64,000 bases of DNA. It comes from Microbacterium sp. MYb62. GTDB lineage: Bacteria > Actinomycetota > Actinomycetes > Actinomycetales > Microbacteriaceae. The position numbers and the translations under genes were made by a program. Shown here piece by piece: positions 23,753 through 32,151 of the stretch (positions within the stretch are counted from its first letter, which is position 1; each line of letters begins with the position of its first letter). The notes under the pieces are model-generated. The model was not told where the DNA came from and made no database searches. It was given only the letters and a program-made list of their open reading frames with translations. Location: assembly GCF_002979475.1 (NCBI RefSeq), contig NZ_PCOY01000022.1, forward strand, positions 1 to 64,000, written 5' to 3'.

Positions 23753-25219
23753 TCAGGAGACCGGGATCAGCGTGTACTTGGTGGACAGGTACTCGTGGAT
23801 GCCCTCGAGCCCGCCCTCGCGGCCGACGCCGGACTGCTTGACGCCGCCGAAGGGCGCGGCCGCGTTGGAGACCACGCCCACGTTGAGACCCATCATGCCG
23901 GTCTCGAGCTTGTCGATCATCCGCTGGCCGCGCTGGAGGTTCTCGGTGAAGACGTAGGAGACGAGTCCGTACTCGGTGTCGTTGGCGAGGCGCACGGCCT
24001 CGTCCTCGGTCTCGAACGTCGCGATCGCGAGCACCGGGCCGAAGATCTCCTCACGGAGGATCGCGCTCCCGGCGACGACGTCGGTGAGGACGGTGGGCTC
24101 GTAGAACGTGCCCGTGCCCTCGACTGCCTTGCCTCCGGCGAGCAGGGTCGCACCGCGGCCGACCGCGTCATCGACGAGCTCGCCCGCCTTCGCGACGGCG
24201 TTCGCGTCGATGAGCGGACCGATCGCGACACCCTCCTCGGTGCCACGGCCGATCTTCATGCCGTTGACGCGCTCGGTCACGCGACGCCCGAACTCGGCGG
24301 CGACGTCCTTGTGCACGATGAAGCGGTTCGCGGCGGTGCACGCCTGCCCGATGTTGCGGAACTTCGCGGCGAGCGCACCGTCCACGGCCTTGTCGAGGTC
24401 GGCGTCGTCGAACACCACGAACGGGGCGTTGCCGCCGAGCTCCATCGACACGCGCAGCACGCCCTCAGCGGCCTGGGCGATGAGCTTGCGGCCGACCTCG
24501 GTCGACCCGGTGAAGGACAGCTTGCGCAGACGCGGGTCGGCGATGATCGGCGCCGACAGTGCGCTCGACTTCGATGTCTGCACGACGTTCACGACGCCGG
24601 CGGGGAGACCCGCCTTCTCGAGCAGGGACACGAAGAACATCGTCGTCAGCGGAGTGAGTGCCGGGGGCTTGATCACGACGGTGCAGCCGGCGGCGAGGGC
24701 GGGCGCGATCTTGCGCGTGGCCATCGCGAACGGGAAGTTCCACGGCGTCACGAAGAACGACGGGCCGACCGGACGCTGCGACACGACCATGTGGCCGGTG
24801 CCCTCGGGGTTGATCCCGTACCGACCGCTGATGCGCACGGCTTCCTCGCTGAACCAGCGCAGGAACTCGCCACCGTAGCCGACCTCTCCGCGCGCCTCGG
24901 CGAGCGGCTTGCCCATCTCGAGCGTCATGAGCAGCGCGAGATCCTCCTTGTGCTCCTGCACCAGATCGAACGCCCGGCGGAGGATCTCGCTGCGCACGCG
25001 CGGCGCCGTCGCGGCCCACCCGTCCTGCGCGGCCACCGCGGCGTCGAGGGCGCGGACACCGTCGCCCGGCGTCGCGTCCGCGATGGTCCGGATCACGGAA
25101 CCGGTCGCGGGATCCTGCACGTCGAAGGTGCCGCCGTTCTCGCCGTCGATCCACCGGCCGCCGATGAAGAGGCCGGTGGGGATGCTGTCCAGGAGCGCCT
25201 GTTCGGTCTGAGTGCTCAT
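23753..25219 (-). CDS. gabD: NAD-dependent succinate-semialdehyde dehydrogenase family protein (GabD2 type)
   Basis: The 488-residue ALDH has MELGGNAPFVVF with the catalytic Glu and NIGQACTAANRF with the catalytic Cys, followed by the EIFGPVLAI box. The sequence is typical of succinate-semialdehyde dehydrogenase; 4-aminobutanal is also possible, since the pathway needs both steps and two ALDH genes are present. It starts 22 bp after the APC permease and shares the leftward polyamine/GABA operon. AAAGAGA upstream of the ATG serves as ribosome site. Confidence 0.88.
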   Translation of the reverse strand: MSTQTEQALLDSIPTGLFIGGRWIDGENGGTFDVQDPATGSVIRTIADATPGDGVRALDAAVAAQDGWAATAPRVRSEILRRAFDLVQEHKEDLALLMTLEMGKPLAEARGEVGYGGEFLRWFSEEAVRISGRYGINPEGTGHMVVSQRPVGPSFFVTPWNFPFAMATRKIAPALAAGCTVVIKPPALTPLTTMFFVSLLEKAGLPAGVVNVVQTSKSSALSAPIIADPRLRKLSFTGSTEVGRKLIAQAAEGVLRVSMELGGNAPFVVFDDADLDKAVDGALAAKFRNIGQACTAANRFIVHKDVAAEFGRRVTERVNGMKIGRGTEEGVAIGPLIDANAVAKAGELVDDAVGRGATLLAGGKAVEGTGTFYEPTVLTDVVAGSAILREEIFGPVLAIATFETEDEAVRLANDTEYGLVSYVFTENLQRGQRMIDKLETGMMGLNVGVVSNAAAPFGGVKQSGVGREGGLEGIHEYLSTKYTLIPVS

Positions 25220-25241
25220 GATTCTCTTTCTGTGAGGAGGG

Positions 25242-26789
25242 CTAGGAGCGCTTGCGACGGCTGGGCGGTGCGTCGATGCCCAGCGTCTGTCCGCGGAAGA
25301 ACGCAGGCCGTCGAACCGCGTTCCAGATCATGACGACGATGCCGACGACGATGATCAGCATGCCGAGGATGAAGACGATGCCGACTCCGCCGATCTGCGA
25401 GCCCGAGCCGTAGGCCGGATCCATCGAGTCGATCAGTGTGGTGAAGAACAGCACCGCGAGGATCGCGCCGCCGACGAGCGGGAACAGGAACGTGAAGAAG
25501 AAGTTCCGCGTCGAGTCGAACCACTGCTTGCGGAAGTACCAGACGCACGCGAAGGCGGTGATCCCGTAGTAGAAGCAGATCATCATGCCGAGCGTGAGGA
25601 TGGTGTCCCACAGCGTGTCCTCGCTCACGATGCGCATCACGGCGTAGAAGGCCGATGCCACGATGGCGGAGACGATGGTCGCGTACCCCGGCGTGAAGAA
25701 CCGCGGGCTGACCTTCGCGAACGATTTGGGCAGGGCGCCGTAGTGACCCATCGCCAGCAGGGTGCGCGCCGGACCCACGAACGTGGACTGCAGCGACGAC
25801 GCCGAGCTGGTCAGCACCGCGAGCGAGACGAGGAAGGCGAGCGGGCCGAGGATGGGGCCGGAGAGGTGGAAGAACACGTTCTCCTGGATGTCCTCGTTGC
25901 CGAGGCCCAGCGCCCCCGTGCCGACGCCCGCGAACATGATCATCGCGACCGCGAGGAGCAGGTAGAGCGAGACGATCATGAGCACAGTGACGGTGGCGGC
26001 CCGGCCGGGAGTCTTCTCCGGATCCTTGGTCTCCTCGTTCATCGTGAGCGTGACGTCCCAGCCCCAGAAGATGAAGATCGAGAGCGAGAGGCCGGCGGCC
26101 ACGGCGCTGAACGACGAGATCGCGAACGGGTTGAACCAGTTCAGGTCGAACGGCTGGTAGTCGAATCCGTTTCCGCTGACGGCCTGCACGATCGCCGCGC
26201 CCGCGAAGAAGAGCAGCACGATGATCTGGAAGCTCACGAGCCAGTACTGCAGCTTCTGGGTCGTCTGCATGTCGCGGTACGAGATCCACGTCGCCCCGAG
26301 CATGAACAGCAGACACACCCCGATGTTGATCCAGGTGACGCTCGCGAGGCTGGCGATGTCCGGATTGCCGGTGATCTGCGAGATCAGCAGGAAGAGGAAG
26401 TCGACCGCGATGCCGGCGAGATTGGAGAGCACCAGGATCGTGGCGACGACCAGACCCCAGCCCGCCATCCAGCCCACCCACGGGCCGAAGGCGCGTGCCG
26501 CCCAGGTGAACGACGTTCCCGAGTCGGGCATCCGGTTGTTGAGCTCCCGGTACCCGAAGGCGACCAGGAGCATCGGGATGAAGCCGACCAGGATGATCGC
26601 GGGGATCTGCGACCCGACCGTCGAGGCGACGGGCCCGACAGCGGCCGTGAACGTGTAGGCGGGGGCGATGCACGAGATGCCGATCACGACCGCGCCGATG
26701 AGGCCGACCGTTCCGGCGCTCAGGCCCTTGGTGGAGATGCCGGTCGTGACACCGGATTCGGGCTCCGTCGCCCGGTTGGTGCTGCTCAT
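25242..26789 (-). CDS. APC superfamily amino acid/polyamine permease
   Basis: The 515-residue protein has about 12 membrane spans and the APC N-terminal motif VGLIGAVVIGISCIAPAY with the helix-1 Gly-rich break, and MPDSGTSFTWAARAFGPWVGW (parts: PDSGTSFTW, FGPWVGW). A close relation to GABA/putrescine/ethanolamine permeases is suggested by its position between putrescine oxidase and SSADH genes. It overlaps the universal stress protein gene by one base (TGATG), so coupling is tight. The exact substrate is inferred from context. Confidence 0.85.
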   Translation of the reverse strand: MSSTNRATEPESGVTTGISTKGLSAGTVGLIGAVVIGISCIAPAYTFTAAVGPVASTVGSQIPAIILVGFIPMLLVAFGYRELNNRMPDSGTSFTWAARAFGPWVGWMAGWGLVVATILVLSNLAGIAVDFLFLLISQITGNPDIASLASVTWINIGVCLLFMLGATWISYRDMQTTQKLQYWLVSFQIIVLLFFAGAAIVQAVSGNGFDYQPFDLNWFNPFAISSFSAVAAGLSLSIFIFWGWDVTLTMNEETKDPEKTPGRAATVTVLMIVSLYLLLAVAMIMFAGVGTGALGLGNEDIQENVFFHLSGPILGPLAFLVSLAVLTSSASSLQSTFVGPARTLLAMGHYGALPKSFAKVSPRFFTPGYATIVSAIVASAFYAVMRIVSEDTLWDTILTLGMMICFYYGITAFACVWYFRKQWFDSTRNFFFTFLFPLVGGAILAVLFFTTLIDSMDPAYGSGSQIGGVGIVFILGMLIIVVGIVVMIWNAVRRPAFFRGQTLGIDAPPSRRKRS

Positions 26790-27673
26790 CAGCGTTCTCC
26801 TGCTTCGTTGCGGGTGCGCGGGACGACGATCATGGGGACGGGCAGCTCGTGCAGCATCTTCGCTGCCGTGGAGCCCAGGAACAGGCGGCGGGGCTGGGCC
26901 AGCCGACTGGAGCCGACGAGGACGACTTCGCCGGGGAGCCAGGAGAGATGCGCGACGGCGTCCTCCACGGAGTCGCCGGGTGCTCTCTCGACCGCGGCGG
27001 TGCGACCGTCCGGCAGCAGCTCGGTCGCCACTGCGAGGACCTCCTGCGCATGCTCGTCACCGACCGTGCGGATCGCGCCGGTGTCGAGACCGGGCGGCAC
27101 GTCGAACGGCACGAGGGACACGAGTCGGAGGTCGACGTGGCTGTCGCCGGCGAGGGCCACCGCCTCGTCGAGCAGGGCCTCGGCACCGGGGCGGGAGCCG
27201 ACGGCGACCGTGACGCGCGGGATGACGTGGTCGTCCTGCTGCGCCGTGCCCACGGGTGCCAGCGCCACCGGGATGGTCGAGGAGTGCAGCAGCTCCGACG
27301 CGACGCTGCCGAGACGGTGACGTCCGAAGATGCCCCCGCCCGCTGCGCCGATCACGATCACGCGGGCACCGAATTCCTCGCCGGCGGCGATCAGCCCCTC
27401 GGCGAACGATTCGGAGAAGCGCACATGACCGCTGCGGGTCAACTCCTGCGGCAGCCGGACGACCGCATCGCCCAGCCACTTCTTCGCCTGCGCCCTGATG
27501 TGCTCCTCGTAGGCGCGCTCCGGCGGGACCGCGGCGTTGCGCGTGCCCTCGTTCGGCAGCACGATCACCAGGTGCAGCGTCGCACCGAGACTGCGGGCGA
27601 GCCGCGCACCGAGCGCCGCGGCATCCGCTCCCGCATCCGTCGCCGTGTATCCCACGACGACCGAGCCGGTCAT
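26789..27673 (-). CDS. Universal stress protein, tandem UspA domains
   Basis: The 294-residue protein has two UspA domains (about 1-145 and 150-290). Each keeps the ATP-binding G-x2-G-x9-G(S/T) pattern: GAAGGGIFGRHRLGSVAS in the first and VGSSRLAQPRRLFLGSTA in the second. Its placement between putrescine oxidase and the permease, joined on both sides by one-base TGATG overlaps, is unusual and implies that it acts with them, for example to protect against the H2O2 and ammonia of amine oxidation or to modulate the permease; that is inference. Confidence 0.88.
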   Translation of the reverse strand: MTGSVVVGYTATDAGADAAALGARLARSLGATLHLVIVLPNEGTRNAAVPPERAYEEHIRAQAKKWLGDAVVRLPQELTRSGHVRFSESFAEGLIAAGEEFGARVIVIGAAGGGIFGRHRLGSVASELLHSSTIPVALAPVGTAQQDDHVIPRVTVAVGSRPGAEALLDEAVALAGDSHVDLRLVSLVPFDVPPGLDTGAIRTVGDEHAQEVLAVATELLPDGRTAAVERAPGDSVEDAVAHLSWLPGEVVLVGSSRLAQPRRLFLGSTAAKMLHELPVPMIVVPRTRNEAGER

Positions 27674-29055
27674 CAGCTGCCGCTCTCGACAGCGCCGGCT
27701 TCGCGACTCGCGTCGACGATGTTCGAGGCGACGAGGCGTCCCATCCGGATCGCGCCGTCGACGTGCTGGTACCCGGCGCCCGCCATGTCGCTGCAGGCGA
27801 AGTGGATCGGGCCGACCGCGGTGCGCAGGTCGGCGCCGTAGCGGTGCAGTCCGCCCATGTCGAAGCTCGCGGCGTAGGCACCGCGCGTCCACTCCTCGCT
27901 GCCCCAGTCGCTCTCGTAGTAGACGACCGGATTCTTCGCCTCCGGGCCGTAGTAGTGCGACAGCGACTCGAGGATGCGCTCCTTGCGCTCCTCGGCGGAC
28001 AGCTCGAACACGCCGTCGGCGTTGGCATCGGAGACGAAGCCGACCAGGGTGCCGCGCTCATCGCCGTGGTTCGTGTTGTCGTAGGCCTCGTGCGAGAGCT
28101 CGTACGGGCTGAACGCGGTGCCGCTGAGGCCCTGCTCGCGCCAGAACGGCCGGTCGTAGACCGCGTGCACCTTGATGACGAATCCCATCGAGAGGTGCTG
28201 GTGCAGCTGGTGCTGACGACGCGGGAGCGGCGGGACGAACGAGATGCGACTGTAGAGCACGGGTGCGTGCGCGAGGATCGCGTGGCGGGCGCGGACCGTG
28301 AGCTCGTCGGTGGTGGCGACGACCCCCGCATCCGACCACTCGAGGCTGCGGACGGGCTGGTTCAGCAGCACGTCGTCACCCAGGCGCTCGGCCAGGCGCA
28401 GCGGCACCTGCTGCAGGCCGCCGACGACGCGCTTGTCGAGGATGAAGTCGGCGTCGACGAGGTTCGAATAGGAGCCGGCGGATGCCGCCATCAGCAGCGA
28501 CTGCAGCAGCGAGAACGAGTGCGTGGGCTTGGTGAGCATCGCGGACCCCGTGGCGAAGGCCAGGTTGCGCACGGCCTCGTCGTCGTCGGTCTGCTGGCGC
28601 AGCCAGGCGTCCCAGGTGATGGAGTCCCAGTCCTCGGCGCTCGGGTGCGCCCAGGGGCGGTCCGGGTCGATCTCGGCGACCAGGGCGTCGAGGATGTCGG
28701 TGATCCGAGCGATCTCCGCTTCGGTCTCGGGGGCGACGGGGAACATCTCGCCTGTGAAGCGGTGCACCTTTCCATCGGGCCCGACGTAGACGCTGTCGCC
28801 CTCGCGATAGCGGCTGTAGGTCTCGAGCCCCAGCTCCTCGATCGTGTCCTTGAGCGCGTCCTGATCGGGCGAGACCCACTGGCCGCCGATCTCGAGCATG
28901 GCTCCGTCGATGACGTCGGTCCAGAGGCGACCGCCGACGCGGTCGCGCGCTTCCAGCACAGCGACCGACAGACCGGCCTTGCGCAGGTCGTTCGCGGCCG
29001 TGAGCCCTGCTGCTCCGGCGCCGATGATCAGCACGTCGCGGGTGATCTCAGACAT
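27673..29055 (-). CDS. puo: Flavin monoamine oxidase, probable putrescine oxidase
   Basis: The 460-residue FAD enzyme has the N-terminal Rossmann motif IIGAGAAGLTAANDL, the ARDRVGGRLWTD loop, GGQWVSPDQ and the C-terminal FAD box AGAGYQHVDGAIRMG. Actinobacterial putrescine oxidases (Micrococcus, Rhodococcus) share this layout without a signal peptide. The reaction is putrescine + O2 to 4-aminobutanal, NH3 and H2O2. Neighbouring GABA transaminase, two aldehyde dehydrogenases and a permease make the assignment likely. The ATG with AGGAG 7 nt upstream is chosen over a TTG two codons earlier. Confidence 0.82.
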   Translation of the reverse strand: MSEITRDVLIIGAGAAGLTAANDLRKAGLSVAVLEARDRVGGRLWTDVIDGAMLEIGGQWVSPDQDALKDTIEELGLETYSRYREGDSVYVGPDGKVHRFTGEMFPVAPETEAEIARITDILDALVAEIDPDRPWAHPSAEDWDSITWDAWLRQQTDDDEAVRNLAFATGSAMLTKPTHSFSLLQSLLMAASAGSYSNLVDADFILDKRVVGGLQQVPLRLAERLGDDVLLNQPVRSLEWSDAGVVATTDELTVRARHAILAHAPVLYSRISFVPPLPRRQHQLHQHLSMGFVIKVHAVYDRPFWREQGLSGTAFSPYELSHEAYDNTNHGDERGTLVGFVSDANADGVFELSAEERKERILESLSHYYGPEAKNPVVYYESDWGSEEWTRGAYAASFDMGGLHRYGADLRTAVGPIHFACSDMAGAGYQHVDGAIRMGRLVASNIVDASREAGAVESGS

Positions 29056-29084
29056 CTGCAACTCCTTCGTTGGGTGAAGTAGTG

Positions 29085-29125
29085 CCGGTCGCGACCCGAA
29101 ATCCCCCGATTGGGGTCGCGACCGG
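29085..29125. repeat. Perfect 13-bp inverted repeat between gabT and puo
   Basis: CCGGTCGCGACCC and GGGTCGCGACCGG flank a 15-nt loop, 30 bp upstream of the puo start. It may be an attenuator, RNA-processing hairpin or operator separating gabT from the puo operon. The outer arm motif CCGGTCGC also occurs in the dispersed element at 13525. Confidence 0.6.
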
Positions 29126-29134
29126 ACAGGGGGT

Positions 29135-29158
29135 CAGGCCACGCGGGAGCGCGGCCTG
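29135..29158 (-). terminator. Stem-loop just after gabT
   Basis: CAGGCC and GGCCTG, extended by CGCG pairs with a bulge, form a hairpin 5 bp past the gabT stop. No T-tract follows. Together with the next hairpin it probably reduces read-through into puo. Confidence 0.45.
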
Positions 29159-29162
29159 CACG

Positions 29163-30527
29163 TTACTCGGTCGCGGCGAGAGCCGCGGCCACGATGTCGA
29201 TTCCTTCGTTCAGCAGTTCGTCGCCGATCGAGAGCGGAGGGAGGAAGCGGATGACGTTGCCGTAGGTGCCGCAGGTGAGGACGACGACGCCCTGCGCGAT
29301 GCACGCCCTGGCGACGGCTGCCGTGAGGGCGGCGTTCGGCGCCTTGGTCTCGGGGTCGACGAACTCGGCGGCGATCATCGCGCCGTGGCCGCGGACGTCG
29401 CCGACGCGGGGGTCGTCCTGCTGGATCGCGGTGAGCCGCTCGGTGAGGATCGTGCCGATCTCGCGTGCCCGCTCGATCACGCCGTCGTTCTCGAACACGT
29501 CGATCGAGGCGAGAGCTGCGGCGCAGGCGATCGGGTTGCCGCCGTAGGTGCCGCCGAGGCCGCCGGAGTGCGAGGCGTCCATGATCTCGGCACGGCCGGT
29601 CACGGCGGCGAGCGGAAGTCCGCCGGCGATGCCCTTGGCCGTCGTGATCAGGTCGGGCTCGATGCCGAAGATCTCGCTCGCGAACATGCGCCCGGTGCGG
29701 GCGAACCCGGTCTGCACCTCGTCGGCGATGAAGACGACGCCGTTCGCGCGGCACCAGTCGACAATCGCCGGGAGGAAGCCGTCGGCCGGGACGATGAAAC
29801 CGCCCTCGCCCTGGATGGGCTCGATGATGACCGCGGCCAGGTTGTCGGCGCCGATCTGCTTCTCGAGCTGCAGGATGACGCGGGCCGCAGCCTCACGACC
29901 TTCGAGCCCGTCGCGGAAGGGGTACGACATCGGCGCCCGGTAGACCTCGGGAGCGAACGGTCCGAACCCGCTCTTGTACGGCATCGACTTGGCGGTGAGC
30001 GCCATGGTCAGGTTCGTGCGGCCGTGGTAGCCGTGGTCGAAGGCGACGACCGCCTGGCGACCGGTGTGCTTGCGGGCGATCTTGATGGCGTTCTCGACGG
30101 CCTCGGCACCGGAGTTGAACAGAGCGCTCTTCTTCGCGAAGTCACCCGGAGTGACGCGGTTGAGCGCTTCGGCGACGCCGACGTAGGACTCGTACGGCGA
30201 GACCATGAAGCAGGTGTGCGTGAACTGCGCGGCCTGCGCCGCGACGGCTGCGGCGACCTTGGGGTGCGCGTTGCCGACCGTGGTCACCGCGATGCCCGAG
30301 CCGAGGTCGATCAGCGAGTTCCCGTCGGCATCCACGATGACTCCTCCGCCGGCCGCGACGGCGGCGATCGGCACGGTGTGACCGACGCCCGCGGCCACGG
30401 CATCCGCCTTGCGCGCGAGGATCTCGGCCGAGCGGGGGCCGGGAAGGTCCGTGACCAGGCGACGCTCCTGCGGGAGGTCGGGTCCGCCGAGGGGGACTGC
30501 GGGGGCTGCGGTGTCGAGGAGTGCCAT
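29163..30527 (-). CDS. gabT: 4-aminobutyrate--2-oxoglutarate transaminase
   Basis: The 454-residue class-III aminotransferase shows IIEPIQGEGGF, DEVQTGFARTG and the PLP-lysine segment TTAKGIAGGLPLAAV. It converts GABA and 2-oxoglutarate into succinate semialdehyde and glutamate. The start MALLDTAAP has no ribosome site but a TACGCT box 7 nt upstream on the minus strand, so the mRNA is probably leaderless. The gene is divergent from a PucR regulator across two TGTACA sites, which suggests activation by that regulator. Confidence 0.93.
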   Translation of the reverse strand: MALLDTAAPAVPLGGPDLPQERRLVTDLPGPRSAEILARKADAVAAGVGHTVPIAAVAAGGGVIVDADGNSLIDLGSGIAVTTVGNAHPKVAAAVAAQAAQFTHTCFMVSPYESYVGVAEALNRVTPGDFAKKSALFNSGAEAVENAIKIARKHTGRQAVVAFDHGYHGRTNLTMALTAKSMPYKSGFGPFAPEVYRAPMSYPFRDGLEGREAAARVILQLEKQIGADNLAAVIIEPIQGEGGFIVPADGFLPAIVDWCRANGVVFIADEVQTGFARTGRMFASEIFGIEPDLITTAKGIAGGLPLAAVTGRAEIMDASHSGGLGGTYGGNPIACAAALASIDVFENDGVIERAREIGTILTERLTAIQQDDPRVGDVRGHGAMIAAEFVDPETKAPNAALTAAVARACIAQGVVVLTCGTYGNVIRFLPPLSIGDELLNEGIDIVAAALAATE

Positions 30528-30534
30528 GTTCGCG

Positions 30535-30609
30535 AGCGTACGGCGACGGAGGACGCGTCTGCACTCACCGCTCTGTACAATCTGGAGAAGCATTTCGCCC
30601 GCATGTACA
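30535..30609. promoter_or_regulatory. gabT-pucR divergent control region with paired TGTACA sites
   Basis: TGTACAA occurs at 30574 and 30604, exactly 30 bp apart. On the minus strand TACGCT (30535-30540) is the gabT -10 box, putting the sites near -49 and -79. TACAAT (30576-30581) could be the -10 box of the rightward pucR gene, overlapped by the first site. Confidence 0.55.
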
Positions 30610-30624
30610 AAGATGGAGGTCGCC

Positions 30625-32133
30625 GTGGCTGTCACCGCCCAGCCGACGTTGCGCGCCCTGCTGCGACGCCGCGATCTCGGCCTCGCCCTCATCTCCCGCG
30701 AGGCCGCCATGCCGCCGGGAGCGCTCGACCGTCCCCTGCGCTGGGTGCACAGCTCCGATCTCGCCGATCCCACCCCGTTCCTCTCGGAAGACCTGGCGCT
30801 GCTGACCACCGGAACGCAGTTCGACGAGGCCGTCGGCATCGACACCTACGTCGGACGCCTGGCCGACCGCGGCGTGCTCGGCCTCGGCTTCGGCACCGAG
30901 GTGCACCGCTCCGGCATCCCCGAGGAACTCGTCGTCGCCTGTGCCGATCACGGGATGCCGCTTTTCGAGGTCCCTTACCGCACGCCCTTCATCGCGGTGG
31001 CCCGCGCGCACTCCGAAGCCATCGCCGCCCAGGCGTACGCTCGCCGCTCCTGGGCGCTGGACTCGCAGCGCGCCCTCGCGCTGGCGGCGCTCCGGCCGCG
31101 GGGTCTCGATGCGACAGTCGCCGAGCTGGGCCGCAGACTCGACGTCTGGGCCGGGATGTTCGATGCCGCGGGGGCGCTGTTCCTCTCCCACCCTCGTGAC
31201 GGAGTGGCCCGGCGCGTTCTCGAAGAGCTCGGCGAACGTGTGCGGGAGATCCTCGACCGTGGACTCGAAGCCGGACAGTCTCTCCGCATCGAGGAGCACT
31301 CGTTCATGCTGTTCACCGTCGGCCGGGGCGGACATCTGCGCGGGGTGATCGCCGTGGCCGTCGACACGCTCGACCCGGAGGCACGGTCGGTCGTGACCTC
31401 GGTCATCGCCATGGCCGGCCTCGCGATGGAGCAGAGCGAGCAGCTCGCCCGCAGCCGTCGACGCCTCCACACCCAGCTGCTCGGATCGCTTCTCACCGAC
31501 GATCCCACCCTCGCCAGGCGGGTACTGGGCGGCCTGCCCCCCGCACCGGTGGTGGTGGCCGTCGCGGGCGACGCCCAGGTGGGGCCCGTCTCCGACTGGT
31601 GGGAGCGGCATCGCACCGAGCACGGGACCGCCGTGTTCCTCGCCGAATCGGAGGACGGCCTCACGATGTGCGTCTCCGCCGAGGACGATCCGCTGCTCGA
31701 CGAGGTGGCCACACGGTTCGGCATCCGCATCGGCGTCTCCGAGCCCGAGAACTACGACACGTTCGCCCGGGCGCATGCGCAGGCTCTCACGGCGCTGCGC
31801 CAGCAGGGGACGCACGGTGCCGCACGGTACGCCGACACGGTCGGCTCGAGCATCCTTTCCGCGCTCGCGACCGACGAGGCCCGCCTGGTCGCCGAATCGC
31901 GCCTCTCCCCGGTGCGCGAGCACGACGCCCGCACCGGCGCCGACCTCGAGCACTCCCTGCGCACCTGGCTGGAACACGACGCCAGGGCCGAGTCCGCCGC
32001 CGCCGCCCTCGGCGTCCACCGACACACGCTCCGTTCCCGGATCGCCCAGGCCGGCGCCCTGCTCGATGTCGACCTGTCGACGTTCCCCGCCAGAGCCGAG
32101 CTCTGGACGATCCTCCAGACGGCCCGCGACTGA
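30625..32133 (+). CDS. PucR family transcriptional regulator of the GABA/polyamine genes
   Basis: The product of about 502 residues has the N-terminal PucR ligand domain (TLRALLRRRDLGLALISRE onward to about 130), a linker, a GGDEF-like middle, and a C-terminal HTH of the PucR type (SAAAALGVHRHTLRSRIAQ). PucR regulators activate purine, GABA and amine catabolic genes in Gram-positive bacteria. The GTG with GGAGG 5 nt upstream is preferred to an ATG 12 bp earlier. Its position next to gabT strongly suggests GabR-like control by GABA or its semialdehyde. Confidence 0.85.
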   Translation: MAVTAQPTLRALLRRRDLGLALISREAAMPPGALDRPLRWVHSSDLADPTPFLSEDLALLTTGTQFDEAVGIDTYVGRLADRGVLGLGFGTEVHRSGIPEELVVACADHGMPLFEVPYRTPFIAVARAHSEAIAAQAYARRSWALDSQRALALAALRPRGLDATVAELGRRLDVWAGMFDAAGALFLSHPRDGVARRVLEELGERVREILDRGLEAGQSLRIEEHSFMLFTVGRGGHLRGVIAVAVDTLDPEARSVVTSVIAMAGLAMEQSEQLARSRRRLHTQLLGSLLTDDPTLARRVLGGLPPAPVVVAVAGDAQVGPVSDWWERHRTEHGTAVFLAESEDGLTMCVSAEDDPLLDEVATRFGIRIGVSEPENYDTFARAHAQALTALRQQGTHGAARYADTVGSSILSALATDEARLVAESRLSPVREHDARTGADLEHSLRTWLEHDARAESAAAALGVHRHTLRSRIAQAGALLDVDLSTFPARAELWTILQTARD

Positions 32134-32151
32134 TCGGGTCCCGGCTGCCGG

